Shown piece after piece: positions 51,390-59,355 of a stretch of DNA of 64,000 nt. Both the position numbers and the translations under genes were made by a program. A model generated the notes under the pieces. The model saw only the letters and a program-made list of their open reading frames with translations, was not told the origin of the DNA and made no database searches. The stretch comes from JASUTC01 sp035447925 (lineage in GTDB: Bacteria > Thermotogota > Thermotogae > MWEM01), in the NCBI GenBank assembly GCA_035447925.1, contig DAOTHY010000005.1:1-64000 (forward strand), in the 5' to 3' direction. The first letter of the stretch is position 1. Each line of letters begins with the position of its first letter.

Positions 51390-53444
51390 CTATTTTTGAT
51401 CATTTTCCGGTTTATGCTGTTCGTATACTGTTTTCAATTCCGGACATATAAAAGCTTCAACCAATCTTTTTTCATAAAGGATGCCGGCGTATTGCTTGAT
51501 ATCCTGAACGGCCTCTTCGTAAGTCATCTTTTTTCGGTAAGGTCTATCGCTGGTCATTGCATCGAAACTGTCTCCTAATGAAATGATACTGGATTCTAAA
51601 GGAATCTTTTCTCCTTTGAGGCCATCGGGATAACCGGAACCATTCCAGCGTTCATGATGATATCGAACATAAAGGGAAATCTCTCTCATACCTTTGGTTT
51701 CCTTTAAGATTTCTTCGCCCTTTTCAGAATGCTTTTTGATTTCATTGAATTCTTCGGGTGTTAATGGGGCTACTTTATTCAAGATGGAACGGGTGATAAA
51801 AATCTTTCCCAAATCGTGAACCAGACTGGCCCAATAGATTTTATTGATGGTTATTTTTGGCAGATTCAGTCTTTTTGCCAAAAAGGTAGAGTAAGCAGCG
51901 ACTCTTTCGGAGTGACCTCTCGTATATGCATCGTAGTATTCGATAGCCTTGACTAAGGATAAAACGATGTTGATTTGAAATTCCTCTTTCTGTTTTGCGG
52001 AATGTTTGAGTTCTAAAAAAGAAGCAGCTATTTTGGAGATTGAGTTCAAAACTGCTTTAGTTTCCTCCGAGAAGGTTTTGGGATTGTCCTTGGATATGTC
52101 AAGTGATAGATTTCCGAAAAACTCTCCCTCCAAGTAAAAAGGAGATATTAAGGATTGTTTAAACGGTTTTACAGCTTTTCTTAGTATCTCAGAATCTTTT
52201 TTTCCGAAGTCCTGGTCGTAATGATCGTATAACCCATCGACGATTTCCGTGCTTTTCTTTAGGTTAATGTTTTTTGTTTTCAAATTGAGTTGGGTTAATA
52301 TGTCAAGATCATGACCGATGGCCGAAATGAACTGCCATTTTCCGTTTTTGATTAGCGCAATGGAACCACAATCCGCTTCATCGATGATGGCCATGGTTTT
52401 CTTGAGAAAAAGGTCCAAAAAGTCCTTTTCGTTGTAATCCTGAACACCCAAAGTTCCGGCGATAAGCACTAAATCCTCAAATTTGCGAAGCGTTTCCCTC
52501 AGCTGTTCATTGGCAATTTGTAATTCAGAATAGGTTGCCTTTACTTTTGTTTCAGCTACATTAATTTTCGCGTTCTTTTCATCCAACTCTACCGTTCTAA
52601 CTTTTACATTGTGTCTTAGGTATAAGATCAAACCGATGAGAATGATTGTTGTGATAGAAACGATGATCAAAATCTGTATTAACAAAGGATTTTCTACAAA
52701 CTGTTTGTTGTGTAGGTATTTTTCAACCGTTCTATAAAAGAAAGATTCGGGATTCTCTTTCATTAATCGTAACTCTTTGTCAAATTCAGTGATAAGGATT
52801 TGACTGCGTTCATTACCCGGAGCGAAAGCCAGGCGGATGTCCGAAGGGTTCAACACAATGGGAGTTGCTTTAATGGGATAACGGTAAGCGTTCATTGCGG
52901 CAAACAAACTATCAACAACGCCAGCTTGTGCTTCGCCGTTTGCAACTGCTTTTAGGGTTTCCTCGTAATTGGGTTTTTCAACAAATATGACAGGAATGTT
53001 GAGGGAATCAAAAATAGTTTTGATTCCGAATATTCCAATGTAATTGACGGCATCTTTAGCAACGGCAATCCGTTTATTTTCAAGTTCCAAAAGTGAGTTG
53101 AAGTCAGAATCGATGGGGACATAAACAGTTCCGTATGAGGACAGGATATGTTCCTGATTGAAATTAACCAATTTTGCCCTTTCAGCTGAGTAAACAATTG
53201 CCGGTAAGATGTCGATTTTGCCGTTCATGAGCATATTGTATAATTCGTTAAACTCAGCTTTCACAAATTCAGTCTCCCAGCCTTTGACCTTCGCAATTTC
53301 TTTGATCAAATCCGGAAAAACGCCTATAGGTGTTTCTCCTTCCCAACCCACAAGAGGTGGCCCCGGATAAACGCCTATTCTGACGGTTGAAAAACCCGTT
53401 ATAATTACTAATAAAAACAATAATGAAATACTGATTTTTTTCAT
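51390..53444 (-). CDS. periplasmic-binding/GAF/HD-GYP c-di-GMP phosphodiesterase
   Basis: A 684-residue sensor. Signal peptide (about residues 1-18), a type 3 solute-binding domain (about 20-245) that would sit outside, one membrane helix (about 260-282), a coiled coil (about 285-325), a GAF domain (about 330-480) and an HD-GYP domain (about 495-670). HD-GYP residues visible: GHSER, HDLGK, a KxxxxH stretch and HHERWNGSGYP (about 590-600), so it should cleave cyclic di-GMP. It likely senses an extracytoplasmic amino acid or other small ligand. ATG 53444 follows AAAGGATG, with an extended -10 promoter at 53492-53500. Confidence 0.9.
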   Translation of the reverse strand: MKKISISLLFLLVIITGFSTVRIGVYPGPPLVGWEGETPIGVFPDLIKEIAKVKGWETEFVKAEFNELYNMLMNGKIDILPAIVYSAERAKLVNFNQEHILSSYGTVYVPIDSDFNSLLELENKRIAVAKDAVNYIGIFGIKTIFDSLNIPVIFVEKPNYEETLKAVANGEAQAGVVDSLFAAMNAYRYPIKATPIVLNPSDIRLAFAPGNERSQILITEFDKELRLMKENPESFFYRTVEKYLHNKQFVENPLLIQILIIVSITTIILIGLILYLRHNVKVRTVELDEKNAKINVAETKVKATYSELQIANEQLRETLRKFEDLVLIAGTLGVQDYNEKDFLDLFLKKTMAIIDEADCGSIALIKNGKWQFISAIGHDLDILTQLNLKTKNINLKKSTEIVDGLYDHYDQDFGKKDSEILRKAVKPFKQSLISPFYLEGEFFGNLSLDISKDNPKTFSEETKAVLNSISKIAASFLELKHSAKQKEEFQINIVLSLVKAIEYYDAYTRGHSERVAAYSTFLAKRLNLPKITINKIYWASLVHDLGKIFITRSILNKVAPLTPEEFNEIKKHSEKGEEILKETKGMREISLYVRYHHERWNGSGYPDGLKGEKIPLESSIISLGDSFDAMTSDRPYRKKMTYEEAVQDIKQYAGILYEKRLVEAFICPELKTVYEQHKPENDQK

Positions 53445-53491
53445 GATTCCATCCTTTATTTTGAACATTTAACAAGTTTAAGTGCAAAGGT

Positions 53492-53500
53492 ATTCTATCA
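53492..53500 (-). promoter_or_regulatory. extended -10 promoter of the HD-GYP gene
   Basis: On the minus strand TGA directly precedes TAGAAT (53497-53492), about 48 bases before the start codon. Confidence 0.45.
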
Positions 53501-53658
53501 AATTAAAGCATATGAATGTAACTTTTTATCTGATTTGCGGATAAATAATTGTTACGATTCTCTGTTGCTATTCAATCGGCTTTCAGATGACACGCTTTAA
53601 TGAATGATTTCTTTTTCTCTGGTCGTTGCAAGTATGATTCCACTGAAAAAAGGGCTTT

Positions 53659-53833
53659 ATCATGGATATTATCGAATAATCGACCATGATTCCATTTGCG
53701 GGAGCCATGGAGTTTTTGCCCCTAGGCAAAACACTCCTAAGGCCACTGTCTTTTGTGGCCACGCAGGGGTACCCCTACAAAGGCTTGTAAACCCCATAAA
53801 TATTGGCGTAGGGGAGGGTGCGTGTGCCCTCCC
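53659..53833. repeat. cluster of inverted repeats in a gene-free stretch
   Basis: The gene-free stretch from 53469 to 53974 has a dense set of stems here. ATCATGG (53659-53665) and CCATGAT (53684-53690) enclose ATTAT-CGA-ATAAT. GGAGT plus TTTTGCC (53709-53720) pairs with GGCAAAA plus ACTCC (53725-53737) with one bulge. GGCCAC/GTGGCC is at 53741-53760. AGGGGTACCCCT (53765-53776) is a perfect palindrome. CCCCTAC (53772-53778) pairs with GTAGGGG (53808-53814). GGGAGGG/CCCTCCC is at 53812-53833. The GC-rich part resembles short mobile intergenic repeats. The remaining parts of the gap hold only promoters for the flanking genes. Confidence 0.55.
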
Positions 53834-53904
53834 ACAATAATAACAAAGTTTGATGTTTTTTTAGACTATTTAACGATAAAGGCTGTTTTTTTAGGGCAAT
53901 CAAG

Positions 53905-53910
53905 TATAAT
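53905..53910 (+). promoter_or_regulatory. -10 box upstream of the acetyltransferase gene
   Basis: A perfect TATAAT without a good -35 box, 65 bases before the preferred start codon. Confidence 0.35.
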
Positions 53911-53974
53911 ATCATTGGAAAATGAAATGGCGTTGAGTTGATTGATAAAAATGAGAATGGGTGAGTGGGAAACT

Positions 53975-55204
53975 ATGACAATAGAGAGATTGAATAAAGG
54001 TCAGAAGGAAATGGTCAGGGATTTATACCAACTCTGTTTTTCATCTACTTTTGATTCAGAATCCTTTAACGCCTATTTGGAGTCTGATGATTTGTGGGAA
54101 TTTGTTTGGGGAGTTGTATCGGATGAAACGCTGCTTTCATCATATGTGTCCTATGAGGGAGGGGTCAAGGTCAGAACCGTACCGTTTCAGGTCTTTTACT
54201 TTGACGGGTTTGTCACGCGCCCCGGTTATCGAAAGAAACGGATGGGGCAAAAAATGTTTGAACATCAGAGGAAAGTGGCTAAAGAAAAGTCAGTTAAGCT
54301 TTTTGCCCTGGATCCGTTTAAAAACAGCTATTACAAACAATTTGGCTTTGAGGATGCTCTTGATTTGTTAAAAATTGATATTCCCATGAGAAATTTGTTG
54401 AAGGATAAGATCGATGCTCTCTATCAAACCGTTACCATTAGTGCATTTCGCTCACTTAAAGCTAAACAGGCCCTTCGGGAAATTGGAGAGCGGGAATGGG
54501 AGGAAGGAACCTACAATCCCATGCGATTACCCGAGGCATATTTTATGGGGATGTTCAATCAAAATGCCTGGAAGGTCGTGTTGTTGAAAGACGATGATGA
54601 GACGTATCATGGCAGTCTGTTGTACGAAGTTAAAGACCGGACCATGACCGTGTACAAAATGAGCTTTTTTGACTTGAAAGCTATTTATACTTTCAGGGAT
54701 TGGTTTGGTCAATTTAGGGATCAAATTGATGAGATTTCATTTTTTAAAGCTCCTCCGGATTTTCCGATAGAGGTGTTGGTCCAAACCTTTCATGCCGGAA
54801 GTTCACATGTCAATTTGCGGATTTATCCCACACGGATGATGCAGATACTGGATATCCAATACGCCATTCAAAAGCTGCTACCTGTGCTAAATCTCCCTGG
54901 AGAACCCGTTGTTATCAAGTTTACAGATGAACAGATGACCGACAATAATCAAATCTTGTCAGTATCCCAAAACGGTGTGAAACCCGTGAAAAAAATGAGG
55001 GTGGATTTGACTATCAGTGTACCGGATTTTGTGCCCATATTCACCGGAAGACTTTCTTTTTCAGACCAATTTAGAAGTGGAAAGGTAAAAATCCCATCCC
55101 ATTCCAATCCTTCTTGGAACCCCGTTTTTCATCCTGACATCATCCGACGTATGAATGAGATTTTTCCAAGGGTTTCCACTCATAACAATGAATTTTGCTT
55201 TTGA
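53975..55204 (+). CDS. GNAT acetyltransferase, Eis-like
   Basis: A 409-residue protein with the three-part architecture of Eis-type acetyltransferases: an N-terminal GNAT domain (about residues 1-130) with the acetyl-CoA loop RPGYRKKRMGQKMF, a second degenerate GNAT domain (about 140-280) and a C-terminal SCP2-like sterol carrier fold (about 285-409). Eis enzymes acetylate amines, including aminoglycosides; the natural substrate here is unknown. The start is uncertain: ATG 53975 begins just before the fold, while ATG 53951 and TTG 53942 are in frame upstream and have weak SD-like bases. Confidence 0.85.
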   Translation: MTIERLNKGQKEMVRDLYQLCFSSTFDSESFNAYLESDDLWEFVWGVVSDETLLSSYVSYEGGVKVRTVPFQVFYFDGFVTRPGYRKKRMGQKMFEHQRKVAKEKSVKLFALDPFKNSYYKQFGFEDALDLLKIDIPMRNLLKDKIDALYQTVTISAFRSLKAKQALREIGEREWEEGTYNPMRLPEAYFMGMFNQNAWKVVLLKDDDETYHGSLLYEVKDRTMTVYKMSFFDLKAIYTFRDWFGQFRDQIDEISFFKAPPDFPIEVLVQTFHAGSSHVNLRIYPTRMMQILDIQYAIQKLLPVLNLPGEPVVIKFTDEQMTDNNQILSVSQNGVKPVKKMRVDLTISVPDFVPIFTGRLSFSDQFRSGKVKIPSHSNPSWNPVFHPDIIRRMNEIFPRVSTHNNEFCF

Positions 55205-55223
55205 AGTCAATCAGTAAAAAGTG

Positions 55224-55436
55224 TTATGAAATGGGTAGATCAGGATCTATAAGCCCATTCGGAAGCATGTTATCCGGATGATACTGGCCCTTTTCTTCCA
55301 GTTGATATCGTTGACAATCGCTGTTTGCATTCAGGCAATAGGATTCAACCCATTTTCTGTCTAACAAACCCCTTTCAGTAAATCGTTTAATGGGACAGAC
55401 AGTGTACCATTTACAAGGCTTTACTCTTTTTTGCAC
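55224..55436 (-). CDS. small Cys-rich CKWY..YC..C family protein
   Basis: A 70-residue product with the pattern CKWYTVCPIKRF (about residues 8-19), WVESYCLN (about 29-36), DCQRYQLEEKG (about 40-50) and HPDNMLPNG (about 53-61). Four well-spaced cysteines suggest a metal site. Similar short proteins in Clostridia and related groups are sometimes misnamed uracil-DNA glycosylase; the function is unknown. The likely start is GTG 55436 (GGAAGTG upstream), because the longer frame overlaps the promoter of the next gene at 55504-55509. Confidence 0.7.
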   Translation of the reverse strand: MQKRVKPCKWYTVCPIKRFTERGLLDRKWVESYCLNANSDCQRYQLEEKGQYHPDNMLPNGLIDPDLPIS

Positions 55437-55503
55437 AAGATCACTTCCGGATGAAAATATCGAATGAATTCTTTTCCCATGCGTCAAAATGACTTTTTGG
55501 GTG

Positions 55504-55509
55504 TATAAT
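55504..55509 (+). promoter_or_regulatory. -10 box of the small lipoprotein gene
   Basis: TATAAT with TG directly before it (TGTATAAT), 32 bases before ATG 55541. No good -35 was found. Confidence 0.4.
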
Positions 55510-55540
55510 TTTATAAATAAGGCCATGGAGGTGTTTGTTT

Positions 55541-55924
55541 ATGAAAATGAAAATCCGTAAAGCTGTGTTGTTCGTTTGTGCAATCCTCATTCTCATGCTT
55601 CTTTGTAGCTGTTCAGTAAAGATTGATTTTTTTGGCGCTACTTATGAAATTACCATTCACAACGATGTGGCTGCGAATATTCAAGTCAGCATCAACAACG
55701 GGCAATCATTGGAATATATTGCCTCTGGAAACCAAAAAACACTGAGTTTGAAACATGGAACCCAGATCGTTGTGCACATTGCAGGTAATCCATCTACCAA
55801 GTTTGCTATCAATGACAATGCGGTCAACAATTACACATTTACACTTGATGGTTCTGGATACACACTGTATGCAGAAATCGGTTCCGTGAATATTTTCAGC
55901 CTAAGGGTGACTCGAGTTCTTTAA
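55541..55924 (+). CDS. small lipoprotein of unknown function
   Basis: A 127-residue exported protein. GGAGGTG (55527-55533) precedes ATG 55541. A lipoprotein signal follows (MKMKIRK, a hydrophobic core and LCSC, mature Cys about 24). The mature region is a beta-rich, roughly 100-residue domain with alternating strands (IHNDVAANIQVSINNG). I recognise no family. It stands on its own and converges with a truncated minus-strand gene. Confidence 0.68.
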   Translation: MKMKIRKAVLFVCAILILMLLCSCSVKIDFFGATYEITIHNDVAANIQVSINNGQSLEYIASGNQKTLSLKHGTQIVVHIAGNPSTKFAINDNAVNNYTFTLDGSGYTLYAEIGSVNIFSLRVTRVL

Positions 55925-55928
55925 ATCC

Positions 55929-56150
55929 CTACAAAATAAGAATCCTAGCAGCCGATTCCGCTTCTATTCTTGAACTGTAATGGTCAACTATGTAAAAAGC
56001 CTTGTAATTGGTCCCCCTTTCGATGATCAAGGTGAATCCTTTGTTTGTCTGTTCAACATAATAATCCTCGATTTCATCAAGGGGGATCGCTTCATAATTG
56101 TTGTTTGATGAATAAGAAACCAAGTAATTCTCCCTTTCAAAGAGATGGCC
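55929..56150 (-). CDS. partial hypothetical protein, 5' end in assembly gap
   Basis: The frame is open across the gap boundary at 56150 and ends at 55929, giving at least 73 residues of a small beta-rich domain (the visible end reads YYVEQTNKGFTLIIERGTNY). There is no stop between the gap and the end. An internal TTG-based start would lose nine residues that look coding. The family is not recognised, and its true start must lie in or beyond the 100-N gap. Confidence 0.5.
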   Translation of the reverse strand, partial: GHLFERENYLVSYSSNNNYEAIPLDEIEDYYVEQTNKGFTLIIERGTNYKAFYIVDHYSSRIEAESAARILIL

Positions 56151-56250
56151 NNNNNNNNNNNNNNNNNNNNNNNNNNNNNNNNNNNNNNNNNNNNNNNNNN
56201 NNNNNNNNNNNNNNNNNNNNNNNNNNNNNNNNNNNNNNNNNNNNNNNNNN
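56151..56250. other. assembly gap of 100 N
   Basis: A run of exactly 100 N. In contrast to the gap in aglA, the flanking sequences do not match each other, so an unknown length of real sequence is missing. Both neighbouring genes lose their 5' ends in it. Confidence 0.9.
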
Positions 56251-58566
56251 ACGAGTGCAAAGGCTTCTGCCAGAGACCCTCAGACCCAAATTTGGGTGAA
56301 AGTGGAAAATGTCATTGAATTGCCGGAGGTTGATTTAACTCAATTGGAAAAAAGCCGGGTGGAATTTTCGCTGATTTGGGATACAGGCGAAACGGAAGAA
56401 GCCACGATAGCCGTTTATTTGAGATCCGATGAAGCAGGGGAAGGACTCCCATATACTGTGGCAACCCTTGTGCCAAATGATGTGTGCATGGTGGAATTAT
56501 CGGGATTACAGGAAGGACAGGCATATCAACTGGGTTTGAGAAGGGAAAATGAACCGCAGACAAATTGGCTGTGGGCGTTTAATACTTTTTCGGCCTTTGA
56601 CAGGGGATTGCAATTATTTTACTGGCTTGATCTATCGCAACCACAAACCCATCAGGTGGCGGTGAAAGTATTTGGATATTACAAAGACATCCCGTCTTTG
56701 ACTCTGGACAATTCAGGTTATCACACTCAAGGCGGAATGGCGAGGGGAAGTGATTTTGACTGTGTTGGCAATCCTCAGATCTTCATGAATCTTCAAAATA
56801 ACAATCAAGAAGTGGTTTTTGATTTAAACGGTAACAACGAAGGCTTTTTCCGACTGTCCTATCAATCGGATAAGTCGGTCATTGAAACCGATAATCACGG
56901 TGTTCAAGGCTATTTTGGAGAAGATTATCTGATCGCATCCCATGAACAGCTTTTGTATGGTCCGGCAAACACATTACAGAATTACTTGACCCAGGATACC
57001 AGAATGAACAACTTTAGTGCCCATCTTTATTTGAAACTCAACAACGGTTGGACTTGTGAAACCGGGTGGAAAGAGAGTATTCTGGGACTGTATCAGCTGC
57101 CTTCGGCCTTTGATCATTGTCTGCCCGAATTTTTTAGAGCGGCCAATATTTATGCTTACAAAAGTGATCAATTCAAATCTCTAACCAATAATTATGGAGA
57201 TTCACAGTTGCGGATTATCCTTTCCGATGATCTAGATGAGGCCTATTTTGATGACATCCTGTTGATTAATGAGAAACTCATGGCCATCTGGGGATCACAA
57301 ATGCCAATCGAGAAATACACACTTATTTTTCCTGAATCCCCATCCGATGACCAATTGATTTATGCCGGCGAATGGTCCACCGGTCAGGGTTTTTCAACTA
57401 ATTGGGGGATTATCGGAGAAATGCTGGTTCATCAAATGTATCATGTTTGGAATGCCTGGGCGGTCGGAATACCCTGGGATCATTCAAACGGAAATCACAA
57501 ATTTTGGACAGAAGGATTTAACGAATTTTTTGATGATAAGATTTTAAGTTCACTTGATTTTGAGACCACTACGTTAGAGGACCATCAATGGCTTAAAGGC
57601 TGGTACAATCAATATGTGGCGATCAGAGGGACAGCCGGTGATTTGAATCTGCTGGAGGGAGAAGGTCATTTACCCGGCAATCTGGAGTATTTTAAAGGTG
57701 CGGTATATGCTTTTGCGCTTGATCGGGAGATTTCTGACAGAACTAATGGCGAATTTAGTCTCGACGATCTTTTAAGGTACATGTGGGAACAATACCTTCT
57801 CAACGATACAATGGCTTCATATGAGATGATGTTGGAATTCTTTGATGACATTGTTCCGAATGGTATGAGAGATTGGGCTCAAGCTTACTTGGGGAACAAT
57901 GAATCCCTTTACTTGTATGACTTTGAACAAAATCCCCCGCTTTTTGCAGTTAGTAATCCTCATCCGACCACAAGAAGTACTGATGTTTCGCAAACAGTGA
58001 CACTGACTTGGGAAGAAATCGATCGTGCAGATTATGATTTGACTTACGATGTTTATCTTGGAGAATTAAACGGAACAAATGGACCTGTTGAATCCGTTTA
58101 TACCGGATTGTCCAATCCTACACAAGAAGTGTCATTGAAAGCAAATACGCAGTATATCTGGAGGGTTAAGGCTCATGATGGGGAAGGTCAAGAATACATC
58201 TCTCCTGTCTGGTTTTTCACTACCGGCGAAGACATTCCACCTGATCCGTTTTGCACGAATGTGTCTGTTTCACAAGCAAGAGATATCATAGATGCAAATG
58301 AAGGAAACGAAGATTTCATTATTCTTGATGTGAGAAGACCTTCGGAATATAACAGCGGGCACATAGAAAATGCCGTTAATGTCAATTTTTTGGATGATTT
58401 TCAAGAGCACATGGAACCATTTGTGAGGACAAAAACCTATCTGGTCTATTGTCAATCCGGCGGCAGAAGTTCGCAAGCGGTTGATATCATGTTTAACGAT
58501 ATGGGTTTCACAAAGATCTATCACATGTATCAGGGATATAGCAACTGGTCTTCATCATTTCACTAA
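56251..58566 (+). CDS. M61-like protein fused to FN3 and rhodanese domains, 5' truncated by gap
   Basis: At least 771 residues, open in frame from the gap edge, so the start and any signal peptide are missing. The first 300 residues are beta-rich. Residues about 330-470 look like an M61 (glycyl aminopeptidase-like) fold: LVHQMYHVWNAW (57427-57462) aligns with the zinc motif HExxHxWN but has Gln where the catalytic Glu should be, followed by WTEGFNEFFDD as in M61 (third ligand). Then a fibronectin III-like domain (about 560-650) and a C-terminal rhodanese domain with DVRRPSEYNSGHI and active-site Cys in YCQSGGRSSQA. The M61-like part is likely inactive or uses an altered mechanism. Confidence 0.78.
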   Translation, partial: TSAKASARDPQTQIWVKVENVIELPEVDLTQLEKSRVEFSLIWDTGETEEATIAVYLRSDEAGEGLPYTVATLVPNDVCMVELSGLQEGQAYQLGLRRENEPQTNWLWAFNTFSAFDRGLQLFYWLDLSQPQTHQVAVKVFGYYKDIPSLTLDNSGYHTQGGMARGSDFDCVGNPQIFMNLQNNNQEVVFDLNGNNEGFFRLSYQSDKSVIETDNHGVQGYFGEDYLIASHEQLLYGPANTLQNYLTQDTRMNNFSAHLYLKLNNGWTCETGWKESILGLYQLPSAFDHCLPEFFRAANIYAYKSDQFKSLTNNYGDSQLRIILSDDLDEAYFDDILLINEKLMAIWGSQMPIEKYTLIFPESPSDDQLIYAGEWSTGQGFSTNWGIIGEMLVHQMYHVWNAWAVGIPWDHSNGNHKFWTEGFNEFFDDKILSSLDFETTTLEDHQWLKGWYNQYVAIRGTAGDLNLLEGEGHLPGNLEYFKGAVYAFALDREISDRTNGEFSLDDLLRYMWEQYLLNDTMASYEMMLEFFDDIVPNGMRDWAQAYLGNNESLYLYDFEQNPPLFAVSNPHPTTRSTDVSQTVTLTWEEIDRADYDLTYDVYLGELNGTNGPVESVYTGLSNPTQEVSLKANTQYIWRVKAHDGEGQEYISPVWFFTTGEDIPPDPFCTNVSVSQARDIIDANEGNEDFIILDVRRPSEYNSGHIENAVNVNFLDDFQEHMEPFVRTKTYLVYCQSGGRSSQAVDIMFNDMGFTKIYHMYQGYSNWSSSFH

Positions 58567-58567
58567 C

Positions 58568-58633
58568 AAGCGGTTGAGTGCCAATCCCCGGGAAAAGTTT
58601 CTTTTAAATTGGTATGCAAACCACCGCTTTTAA
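58568..58633 (+). terminator. possible terminator hairpin after the rhodanese fusion gene
   Basis: AAGCGGT (58568-58574) pairs with ACCGCTT (58623-58629), and TGCCAAT (58579-58585) pairs with ATTGGTA (58608-58614), with one G-U; TTTT follows. The stem is broken by internal loops, so it may be a folded leader instead. Confidence 0.4.
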
Positions 58634-58665
58634 ACCGATTGATTAGAAGGTAGGTGTTTCCAGCG

Positions 58666-59103
58666 TTGAAGATAGACTTTTACACTGAGAACATTGATTT
58701 CGAAAAGATCATATATGTAGTGATTATTGCCTTTTATCGGGAACGATTGGTTTTAGTTAGGCATCGTGAACGAGCGACGTGGGAAATTCCCGGTGGGCAT
58801 CTTGAAATCGGAGAAAATAATTACAACGCTGCAAAGCGGGAGCTGTATGAGGAAACGGGGGCAAAGAAGTTTCAATTGGAAAGGATTTGTGATTATTCCG
58901 TGACAAGGGAGCAAGCAGTCAGTTACGGGACGTTATTTTTGGCTGATATTGATGAGATCGGTGAACTGCCTGATTTTGAAATCTATGAAATTGGTTTTTT
59001 TGACCATTTACCGAGTCAACTGACTTATCCGGAAATTCAACCTTTTCTATTGAAAAAAGCACTTGATTATTTTTCAAAACGTTATATCCAAAAAGATCGT
59101 TGA
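58666..59103 (+). CDS. Nudix hydrolase
   Basis: A 145-residue Nudix protein. The Nudix box GGHLEIGENNYNAAKRELYEETGA (58793-58864) matches GX5EX7REUXEEXGU. Members hydrolyse nucleoside diphosphates linked to another group, for example ADP-ribose, capped RNA or oxidised nucleotides; the substrate is not predictable. TTG 58666 is the likely start, with AGGTAGGTG upstream; a GTG at 58654 lies inside that site and would be too close to it. No partner gene is apparent. Confidence 0.85.
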   Translation: MKIDFYTENIDFEKIIYVVIIAFYRERLVLVRHRERATWEIPGGHLEIGENNYNAAKRELYEETGAKKFQLERICDYSVTREQAVSYGTLFLADIDEIGELPDFEIYEIGFFDHLPSQLTYPEIQPFLLKKALDYFSKRYIQKDR

Positions 59104-59355
59104 TGAATATTTGCTTTCTTTTTCTGTATCTTTATGTAAATTAAAGTGACCTTTATCAGAAGACGATGCGTAATGTTCTTTCAATTGTTATTATAATTTT
59201 ATCAACACTCCCTTTTTTAGCTGTTAGAATTGATAAATAAGGACTATATGTAAATTTATGGTAAGGTTTTAGAGATTTGAGCCTTTTTTTGTATAATGTT
59301 TATGTAAGTTTTCCTTTGTTTCCCTCTCAATTTGTTTATTATTGGAGGCGTCATA
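59104..59355. other. intergenic region before fapA
   Basis: AT-rich. TATAAT at 59292-59297 (TGTATAAT) has no good -35 box. No other feature was seen. Confidence 0.3.
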
